From UMGS1668 sp035447605 (GTDB lineage Bacteria > Bacillota > Clostridia > Oscillospirales > Ruminococcaceae), in the NCBI GenBank assembly GCA_035447605.1, contig DAOTHJ010000010.1, positions 5,468 to 69,467 of the forward strand: a DNA stretch of 64,000 nucleotides. Reading direction: 5' to 3'. The position numbers and the translations under genes were made by a program. The stretch's first letter is position 1, and each line of letters begins with the position of its first letter. Positions 58,362 through 64,000 of this stretch are shown one piece after another. The notes beneath the pieces were generated by a model. It made no database searches. It saw only the letters and a program-made list of their open reading frames with translations, and was not told the origin of the DNA.

Positions 58362-59029
58362 TCCATCAGATAGCCGGAGCCTTTTTTGGTTTTGATAAAA
58401 TCCGTCAGGCCCGCTCCCTCCAGCTTCTTCCGCAGGCGCGCGACGTTTACGGTCAGCGTATTCTCATCCACAAAACTGTCCGATTCCCAGAGCCGCGTCA
58501 TGATGGCGTCGCGGCTTACGATCTTCCCGCGGTTCTGCATGAGCATCTGCAAAATCCGGTGTTCGTTGCGCGTCAGCTCGATGCGGCTGCCCTGATAGAC
58601 GAGCGTGCCGTCGGCAGAATTCAGTACCGCGCCGCAGCATTCCATCAGCGCGGATTCGCCGGTAAAATCGTAGGCGCGCCGCAGCAGGGCCTGCACCTTG
58701 GCGGTCAGCACCGTGAGATCGAAGGGCTTGGAGAGAAAATCGTCGCCGCCCATGTTCATGGCCATCACGATATTCATTTTGTCGGAGGCGGAGGAGATAA
58801 AAATGATCGGCACTTTTGAGAGTTTGCGGATCTCCGCGCACCAATAATAGCCGTTGTAGAAGGGCAGCGAGATATCCAGCAGGACGAGCTGCGGGTCGTA
58901 CCGCACGAATTCGGCGAGGATGTCGCCAAAATCCGCGGCGCATTCCGCTTCCAGTCCCCATGTCTCGATATGCTTTTTGATCGCGCCCGCGATGGCCGCG
59001 TCGTCCTCCACAATGAAGATCCTGTAAAT
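58358..59029 (-). CDS. BceR-type OmpR-family response regulator, probable ATT start
   Basis: With ATT at 59029 as start the protein has 223 residues and begins MYRIFIVEDDAAIAG, the normal first strand and acidic pocket of a receiver domain; D52 in LLDISLP is the phosphorylation site and K of LSKPFD is present. The first ATG/GTG/TTG-type codon in frame is GTG at 59011, which would remove strand beta-1. GAAGGAAGGG lies 7 bases before the ATT. The DNA-binding winged helix (LTRNEHRILQMLM to KKGSGYLME) is complete. It likely controls bceAB through the palindrome at 57353. Confidence 0.82.
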   Translation of the reverse strand: MYRIFIVEDDAAIAGAIKKHIETWGLEAECAADFGDILAEFVRYDPQLVLLDISLPFYNGYYWCAEIRKLSKVPIIFISSASDKMNIVMAMNMGGDDFLSKPFDLTVLTAKVQALLRRAYDFTGESALMECCGAVLNSADGTLVYQGSRIELTRNEHRILQMLMQNRGKIVSRDAIMTRLWESDSFVDENTLTVNVARLRKKLEGAGLTDFIKTKKGSGYLME

Positions 59030-59107
59030 CTCGTATCCCTTCCTTCGGCTTTCGTTCCCTATGCTTCTAATATGTGGATAAACGGCATGAGCATGCCGGA
59101 TCTTATT

Positions 59108-60244
59108 TTACAGCTTCGATTTGAAATCTTCGTAGCCGAAGGTTCTCAGGATTTCGGCGGAGCCGTCCTGCTTGAGCTCCGCGATGGCGGGCAGGTTCAC
59201 GCCGTTAAAGAAATTGTTTTTCACCATCGTGTAGTGGGCCATGTCGGTGAAGATCAGCAGGCTGCCGGGCCGCAGCTCCTGCGGGAACGAGTAGTCGCCG
59301 ATCACGTCGTCGCCGAGGCAGGTGTTTCCTCCAAGGCGATAGTCGTATAGATATTCGCCCGGTGCGCCTGCCCCGAGGATATCCGGCCGGTAGCGCTCCT
59401 CCAATACCTGCGGCATGTGGCAGGCGGCGGAGGCGTCGGTCACGGCAATGCTGACTCCGTTTTGAACGATGTCCATGACGCGCGAAACGAGAAATCCGGT
59501 ATTGTAAGCGACGGCCTCGCCGGGCTCCAGATAGACCTGAACGCCGTAGGTTTCGTAAAACTTCCGGATGATCCGGATGAGTTCCTCAACGTCGTAATCC
59601 TCTTTTGTCAGAAAGTGTCCGCCGCCGAAATTGACCCATTTCACGCCGCGAAGGTAATCTCCGAAATTTTCTTCGACCTTTGCGAGCGTCTTCTTGAGAT
59701 CTTCGACGCCCTGCTCGCAGAGCGTATGGAAGTGGATTCCGTCCACCTTGACGCTCCGGTCGAAATGCGCCGCCGTGACGCCGAAGCGGGAGCCGGCCGC
59801 GCAGGGATCGTACATCGGGTTTTGGCAGGTCGAGACCTCCGGATTGATGCGAAGCCCGTATTCAACCCTCTTTTCGCAGGCGCGGATCTCCGGCAAAAAT
59901 TTTTCAAGCTGCGTGTAGGAGTTGAAAACGATATGGCTGCAGCACGAGAGAATCTCGCCGAATTCCTCTTCGCGGTAGGCCGGCGCGTAGATATGGTTTT
60001 CGCCGGGGAAGAATTCCGCCGCGAGTTTTGCCTCAAACAGGGAGCTTGCCGCGGCGCCGGCAAGGTATTTCGCCATCGGGCCGTAAACCGCATACATCGA
60101 AAAGGCCTTCTGCGCAAGCAAAATTTTGCAGCCGCTTTTCTCTTCGATTTTTTTGCAGAGCTCAAGATTCCGCACGAGCAGCTCCTCGTCGAGCACATAG
60201 CAGGGCGTGGGAAGGTTTTTAAACAGTTCCGGGTAGTTTTTCAA
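59108..60244 (-). CDS. nspC: Carboxynorspermidine/carboxyspermidine decarboxylase
   Basis: A 378-residue fold-III PLP decarboxylase. TPCYVLDEELLVRNLEL is the barrel start, ILLAQKAFSMYAVY holds the PLP lysine, HFHTLCEQ and FGGGHFLTKEDYD bind PLP phosphate, and YLEPGEAVAYNTGFL and MAHYTMVKNNFFNGV are characteristic of NspC. It removes CO2 from carboxyspermidine or carboxynorspermidine. The partner dehydrogenase is not in the window. TTG at 60244 overlaps the speE stop (TTGA), with AGGAGAGGAA before it. Confidence 0.87.
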   Translation of the reverse strand: MKNYPELFKNLPTPCYVLDEELLVRNLELCKKIEEKSGCKILLAQKAFSMYAVYGPMAKYLAGAAASSLFEAKLAAEFFPGENHIYAPAYREEEFGEILSCCSHIVFNSYTQLEKFLPEIRACEKRVEYGLRINPEVSTCQNPMYDPCAAGSRFGVTAAHFDRSVKVDGIHFHTLCEQGVEDLKKTLAKVEENFGDYLRGVKWVNFGGGHFLTKEDYDVEELIRIIRKFYETYGVQVYLEPGEAVAYNTGFLVSRVMDIVQNGVSIAVTDASAACHMPQVLEERYRPDILGAGAPGEYLYDYRLGGNTCLGDDVIGDYSFPQELRPGSLLIFTDMAHYTMVKNNFFNGVNLPAIAELKQDGSAEILRTFGYEDFKSKL

Positions 60245-61134
60245 TCCGCGTTCCTCTCCTGATCCGTCTCAAGCCTCTTCCGGATAAAATTCGGAATATC
60301 AAAGTACTGCGCCCGCAGTTCCGGGCTGTAATACTCCACCTCGTCCGGCCGGATATGATAACGGGCGGTCCAGTCGATCTCCTTGTTTTTGGTGATGAGC
60401 ACGAACATATAGAATCCGCCCACGATCATCGGGCAGGTGAAGATAACCGGTTTGTAAGCAATATCATCCCGTTTCCGGAGGTAGTCCATCAAATTGCGGT
60501 ACTCCTCTTTTCCGGCGGAAAAGAGCGGCGCGCCGGTCTGCACGCAGAGGATGCCGGCGTCGGAGAGCGCCGCGATGCAGTTCTCATAAAATTCGTCCGA
60601 GTAAAGCACCTTCGCAGGCCCGACCGGGTCGCAGCTGTCGACCAGAATGCCGTCGAGGTTCTTCTGTCCCTTGATGTACTCGAATCCGTCGGCGACCACA
60701 ACTTTCGCGCGCGGGTCGTGCAGCGCCTCCACGGCCTCGGGCTCGTATTCTTCGGCGATCTCAATAATCTCGCAGGAGATATCGCAGAGGACGGCCTCCT
60801 CCACGTCGTATTTTAACACCTGCTTCATCGTGAGGCCGGTGCCGCCGCCGATAATCAGCACCCGCTTCGGGTTTTTCTGGCAGTCGAGCGTGATATGGGC
60901 CATAATTTCATTGTAAAGGAATTCCGTATTGACCGAGGACTGTACGATGTCGTCGATGACCAGCGTCTTTCCGAGATCCTTATGGCGGAAGATCATCACC
61001 TTCTGTCCGCACTCGGCTTCCTGCTCATAAAGGATGTCGCCGACTTCATACCCCAGCTTCATGGAATCGGATTCATCTTCAAAGAACATCAACTTTTCCT
61101 TTTGATTTTCCTCGTCGTAAATTTTCAGTATCAT
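60241..61134 (-). CDS. speE: Spermidine synthase-like aminopropyltransferase
   Basis: A 297-residue SpeE-family protein. The Rossmann core is clear (RVLIIGGGTGLTMKQVLKYD, VVVADGFEYIKG) and the catalytic loop DSCDPVGPAKVLYSDEFY is intact. Two positions deviate from typical SpeE: GGGTG instead of GGGDG, and CDIS where a glutamate (EID) usually binds the nucleoside ribose. It may use a different aminopropyl donor or acceptor, or be slow. AAAGGA precedes the ATG at 61134. First gene of a two-gene polyamine operon with nspC. Confidence 0.82.
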   Translation of the reverse strand: MILKIYDEENQKEKLMFFEDESDSMKLGYEVGDILYEQEAECGQKVMIFRHKDLGKTLVIDDIVQSSVNTEFLYNEIMAHITLDCQKNPKRVLIIGGGTGLTMKQVLKYDVEEAVLCDISCEIIEIAEEYEPEAVEALHDPRAKVVVADGFEYIKGQKNLDGILVDSCDPVGPAKVLYSDEFYENCIAALSDAGILCVQTGAPLFSAGKEEYRNLMDYLRKRDDIAYKPVIFTCPMIVGGFYMFVLITKNKEIDWTARYHIRPDEVEYYSPELRAQYFDIPNFIRKRLETDQERNAD

Positions 61135-61165
61135 GGTTCGGCATCCTTTGACTTTTTTATAATAT

Positions 61166-61194
61166 AGTATATCCTCTGCGGATAGTTCCTGCAA
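61166..61194 (-). promoter_or_regulatory. Sigma-A promoter of the speE-nspC operon
   Basis: On the minus strand TTGCAG (61189-61194), 17-base spacer, TATACT (61166-61171). Confidence 0.65.
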
Positions 61195-61361
61195 GATCGG
61201 ATAGAAAGAGGGAAGAAACGCGCCTTTCCTAGGTGCTTTCTTTCCGACACCGTTTGCAGCTTTAGGGTCATTTTCAGAGGCTCCTTACAAAATTATATCC
61301 GTTTATCCGTCTGTTTTCAAGAAAAAGGTAAAAACAGGGCCGGATGCCGCGTGATTTGCTT

Positions 61362-61390
61362 TTGTAATCGATTTTTTCATCAGATATAAT
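61362..61390 (+). promoter_or_regulatory. Sigma-A promoter of the small gene at 61455
   Basis: TTGTAA (61362-61367), 17-base spacer, TATAAT (61385-61390). The preceding 170 bases (61195-61361) hold nothing recognised. Confidence 0.7.
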
Positions 61391-61454
61391 AAGAAGAAAG
61401 GAATGATGCCCGAAAACACCGCCCATGCCCGGCTATTGGCACGGAGAAAGAGGC

Positions 61455-61664
61455 ATGATGTACGCAAATATTTATTACAACGGCATTCTTGAGCTTGAGC
61501 CGTCTCTTTCGTCAAGAGAAGCGATCTGGAGCTTTGTAGTGGGTCAGAAACGTGAACACCCCGACTGGACAATCACCGTGAGACAAACGAATGACGAGAA
61601 TGTTATCCTTCGTTCAGGCCTACAAGGCGTCCCAGAAGATAAAATTGAAATTTACACCCTTTAA
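61455..61664 (+). CDS. Small hypothetical protein
   Basis: A 69-residue soluble protein (MMYANIYYNGILELEPSLSS at the start) with an even mix of charged and hydrophobic residues and no signal or membrane segment. No family recognised. GGAG lies eight bases before the ATG at 61455 and a good promoter lies 65 bases upstream. A 29-codon frame from ATG at about 61402 with its own AAGGA overlaps the start and may be a leader peptide or chance. Confidence 0.55.
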   Translation: MMYANIYYNGILELEPSLSSREAIWSFVVGQKREHPDWTITVRQTNDENVILRSGLQGVPEDKIEIYTL

Positions 61665-61766
61665 TCGCTAGACGTCAGCATGGAGGAGCTGGCGAGGGTG
61701 GAAAATGCGCAAACGCTTTAGCACGCTAAATTTACTACCGAGTTAATACCAGAACGGAAAATAAAG

Positions 61767-61818
61767 CAAAAAATATCCGCATACGCAAACCATCATCGGC
61801 TTGTTTATGCGGATATTT
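61767..61818 (-). terminator. Terminator after tRNA-Val
   Basis: 14-bp perfect stem AAAATATCCGCATA / TATGCGGATATTTT that abuts the tRNA 3' end, with a minus-strand T run. Confidence 0.8.
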
Positions 61819-61895
61819 TGGTGGAGACGTCCGGGCTCGAACCGGAGACCTCCTGCGTGTGAAGCAGGCGCTCTAACCTGCTGAGCTACGCCTCC
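61819..61895 (-). tRNA. tRNA-Val (CAC)
   Basis: Minus-strand cloverleaf of 77 bases including an encoded CCA. Acceptor GGAGGCG / CGTCTCC (one G-T), D-loop AGCTCAGCAGGTTAGAGC, anticodon arm CCTGC-TTCACAC-GCAGG with anticodon CAC, T-arm GGTTCGAGCCC. Reads GTG codons. It stands alone, not in a tRNA cluster. Confidence 0.95.
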
Positions 61896-62017
61896 ACGTG
61901 TGCTTTGCTATTATAGCACAAGGAATTTGATTTTGTCCACAACAAAAGAGAAAAAAACAATAATCGGCAGGGCATGACTTTTTGCAGCAGGAAAAAATTT
62001 ATAATTCGTTCATGGCA

Positions 62018-62045
62018 TTGCCGCGGTTTCGGAGTAAAATAATAC
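62018..62045 (+). promoter_or_regulatory. Weak putative promoter of the zinc-ribbon membrane gene
   Basis: TTGCCG (62018-62023), 16-base spacer, TAATAC (62040-62045). Confidence 0.35.
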
Positions 62046-62080
62046 ACAACTGAGAAAAAAGGGAGCGGATCGCTTTGATT

Positions 62081-62473
62081 ATGCAGAGGCTGAGGAATTT
62101 TATGTATGGAAGGAACGGCACCGACGGGTTGGCGCTGACCTTTCTTGGAGCCGGCATTCTGTTGGGGATCCTCTATCGGTTTACGGGCTGGATTCCGGTC
62201 TACGCGGTCTCGCTTGCCTGCTATATTTACAGCATTTTTCGCACGTTTTCGCGCAACGTAAGCAAACGCCGGGCCGAAAACGCCAAATTCATGGGTTTCT
62301 GGTGGAAGCTCAAGAACCGGTGGGGCCTCCTTCGCTGCGACGCGGAGGAACGGAAGGCTTACCGCCATTTTCAGTGCCCGAATTGCCGGCAGAAAATCCG
62401 CATTCCGCGCGGCAGGGGAAAGGTGGAGATCCGCTGCCCGAACTGCGGAACGGCCTTTGTCAAAAAGACCTGA
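62081..62473 (+). CDS. Membrane protein with C-terminal zinc ribbon
   Basis: About 130 residues. Two hydrophobic helices (about 17-33 and 37-56), a basic linker, then a zinc ribbon with FQCPNCRQKIRIPRG and IRCPNCGTAFVKK (two CPNC knuckles 16 residues apart). I recall such proteins as common hypotheticals in Clostridia. The start is ambiguous: TTG at 62075 has GGGAG 9 bases upstream, ATG at 62081 is 6 bases further. Function unknown. Confidence 0.75.
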   Translation: MQRLRNFMYGRNGTDGLALTFLGAGILLGILYRFTGWIPVYAVSLACYIYSIFRTFSRNVSKRRAENAKFMGFWWKLKNRWGLLRCDAEERKAYRHFQCPNCRQKIRIPRGRGKVEIRCPNCGTAFVKKT

Positions 62474-62528
62474 GCCGGTATCTGATCCGGAATACGAAAT
62501 ATTTCATATAAATACAACCACTTTTCAG

Positions 62529-62571
62529 CAGGACGGCATCGCCTTTTTGGGCGGCGCCGTCCTGTTTTTTC
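62529..62571 (+). terminator. Terminator after the zinc-ribbon membrane gene
   Basis: CAGGACGGC / GCCGTCCTG 9-bp stem with an inner hairpin, T6. Confidence 0.85.
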
Positions 62572-62672
62572 GCGTAATTTGGCCATCCCCGGGTGGGTAT
62601 CGGTGCGCGGATTCCGGCAGATACGGGAAGATCACAATTTCGACATATTTTTACAAAATTTGATAGAAGAAA

Positions 62673-62701
62673 TTGACAAAGCCTTTAAATAAATATATAT
62701 T
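62673..62701 (+). promoter_or_regulatory. Sigma-A promoter of the surface protein gene
   Basis: TTGACA (62673-62678), 17-base spacer, TATATT (62696-62701). Confidence 0.7.
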
Positions 62702-62777
62702 ATAACAGCAATTGTGGAACGATATTCCGTTTTGCAAGAACCGTACCGAGATACAAAATTCCGGGGAGGCTGCACAG

Positions 62778-63974
62778 ATGGTTGGAAAGATGCAAAAAAA
62801 GGCTTTAGCAATATTACTGGCGCTGATCATGGTTTTCGGCCAGACGCTCACGGGAGTGCTGACGCTGACGGCCAGCGCAGATACTACTTATTACGTAACC
62901 CTAACCGACGAGGCTGTCGTGGGGGAATATTTTCTTATCCCCAATGCGGATCTTTTCGGCACCGAGCGCGCTTCCGTCGCGGAGGCATTTATAGGAATCT
63001 CAAGGCCCGTTCTAACGGGGAGCGATCCGGTCGTCTATGGGGATATCGCCTATCAGGCAGCACATCCCTATTTTGATGAAGAGGGTTCCGACTCTCAATA
63101 TGGGTTTATTAATGGCTTTTATTTTGACGAGCCGCCAGAATACTATTTTATTGCAAACTCTGTGGGCACCTATACGTTTACAGTGGAATATCTCGACGAC
63201 AATACTGGTGATCATGATTTTTATTATGTTACTCTGAACGTAGGTGTCGGCACCAACACCGCTCCGACGGCTACAGACGTAACGGTCGGCGGTACGGCAA
63301 AGGTCGGGCAGACGCTGGCCGGCGACTACACATACTATGACGCCGACAGCAACGCTGAATCCGGCTCGACTTATAAATGGTACCGTGCGACGGATAACAC
63401 TGGCACGGGCGCGGCGGCCATCGACGGCGCGGCAGCCGACACCTATGTGCTGACCAGCGACGATCTTGATAAATATGTCTGCTTTGAGGTCACGCCCAAG
63501 GACGGCACGGACTATGGCACGGCGGTGAAGAGCAGCTATGTCGGACCGGTGGCGGCCGCTTCCGGCTGGGATGGAACGACGACGGATACCGATTGGTATT
63601 CGGTCTCTGAAACTTCTTTTATTATTTCTACTGAAGAAGAGCTTGCGGGATTTGCCTCGATCGTCAACGAGGGGACGGATGATTTCTACGGGGATACGGT
63701 GACGCTTGCGGCGGATCTCGACCTCGCCGGCTGGCAGTGGACGCCGATCGGCATTTTAACCGAGACAATTGACCAAAGTTTTCAGGGTACATTCGACGGA
63801 GACGGACATACGATCTCCAATCTTACCATCGGAACATCGGACAGCCCGAACGCAACGTTTGGATACGCCGGCCTGTTTGGGACTGTCTATGGCGGAACGG
63901 TTACAGATGTTGGCTTGATAGATGTTTCAATCTTTTCGTCATATAGTGCCGGCGGGCTTGTCGGCACTATATGA
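62778..63974 (+). CDS. Secreted surface protein with Ig-like and GLUG-type repeats, 3' end disrupted
   Basis: ATG at 62778 with GGGGAGG eight bases upstream. Residues 1-34 are a signal peptide (KALAILLALIMVFGQ ... TASA). A beta-rich region follows, then an Ig-like domain (VGGTAKVGQTLAGDYTYYDA to VKSSYVGPV) and a GLUG-type segment (FQGTFDGDGHTISNLTI, GYAGLFGTVYGGTVTDVGLI, SAGGLVG). The frame stops at 63974 inside the right arm of a perfect inverted repeat; normal GLUG repeats would continue well beyond this, so the stop is probably not the true end. Likely a cell-surface adhesin or wall protein. Confidence 0.72.
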   Translation: MVGKMQKKALAILLALIMVFGQTLTGVLTLTASADTTYYVTLTDEAVVGEYFLIPNADLFGTERASVAEAFIGISRPVLTGSDPVVYGDIAYQAAHPYFDEEGSDSQYGFINGFYFDEPPEYYFIANSVGTYTFTVEYLDDNTGDHDFYYVTLNVGVGTNTAPTATDVTVGGTAKVGQTLAGDYTYYDADSNAESGSTYKWYRATDNTGTGAAAIDGAAADTYVLTSDDLDKYVCFEVTPKDGTDYGTAVKSSYVGPVAAASGWDGTTTDTDWYSVSETSFIISTEEELAGFASIVNEGTDDFYGDTVTLAADLDLAGWQWTPIGILTETIDQSFQGTFDGDGHTISNLTIGTSDSPNATFGYAGLFGTVYGGTVTDVGLIDVSIFSSYSAGGLVGTI

Positions 63975-64000
63975 CGAAAAGATTGAAACATCTATCAAGC
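63913..64000. repeat. Perfect 39-bp inverted repeat with 10-base loop, reaching the window edge
   Basis: Bases 63913-63951 are exactly reverse-complementary to 63962-64000. The loop is 63952-63961. The left arm is in-frame coding sequence of the surface gene; the right arm is its antisense copy and introduces the stop. The arm may extend past base 64000. Confidence 0.97.

Noticed and set aside
58358..59011. Response regulator as an N-terminally truncated pseudogene
   Set aside because: The missing strand is encoded just upstream in the same frame with a ribosome binding site before ATT, so an unusual start explains it better than gene decay.
61303..61572. Minus-strand 89-codon open frame
   Set aside because: It is antisense to a good promoter and the small plus-strand gene and has no ribosome binding site.

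Overview
The window reads as chromosomal DNA of a fairly GC-rich low-G+C-phylum Firmicute, most likely class Clostridia (Oscillospirales-like; this is inference from gene content, not a phylogeny). Supporting signs are an IspH-ribosomal protein S1 fusion behind cmk-plsC, an rpoB-rpoC-rpsL-rpsG-fusA-tuf block, a YlxY/PdaB-type polysaccharide deacetylase, a BceRSAB-type peptide-sensing module, a VTC-DUF4956-Cthe_2159 cluster, strong AGGAGG-type ribosome binding sites and frequent TTG/GTG starts. No rRNA, prophage, insertion sequence or CRISPR array was seen. One tRNA (Val-CAC) is present.

Layout. 1-9.3 kb: the tail of an AraC/GyrI regulator cut by the left edge, an acyl-CoA ligase, an AT-richer methyltransferase, a four-gene minus-strand operon (SDR reductase, winged-helix regulator, two small proteins), an alanyl-tRNA editing protein, YebC and cysteine synthase. 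9.3-12 kb: two repeat-bearing spacers around an Rrf2 regulator, then a heavy-metal exporter-like membrane protein. 12-19.2 kb: deacetylase, lipoprotein, RpiR regulator, flavoprotein and the cmk-plsC-ispH/rpsA run. 19.3-33.6 kb: pncB and the transcription/translation block; rpoB has its own consensus promoter and is not preceded by rplJL here. 33.7-38.5 kb: minus-strand housekeeping and unusual enzymes (AlkD-like, BlaI-like, YbaK, a divergent thymidylate-synthase-fold protein, GDPD, a stand-alone E2/CAT-fold protein). 38.7-44.9 kb: gltX, glnS, small membrane proteins, a macrodomain protein and cyclophilin. 45-54.6 kb: lipid kinase, GT2-GtrA glycosyltransferase, phosphodiester glycosidase-like protein, a two-component system and the VTC polyphosphate module. 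54.7-61.2 kb: BceAB transporter with its own sensor pair and a probable operator, and a polyamine operon. 61.4-64 kb: a small hypothetical gene, tRNA-Val, a zinc-ribbon membrane protein and a GLUG/Ig-like surface protein interrupted by a perfect inverted repeat at the window edge.

The most informative points for follow-up are the fold-back repeat at the right edge, the probable ATT start of the BceR-like regulator, a BceR-type operator, an OmpR-type direct repeat before the VTC operon, a 56-bp degenerate tandem repeat downstream of the Rrf2 gene, a 60-bp near-identical direct repeat before cmk, and a thymidylate-synthase-like protein lacking part of the usual active-site signature.
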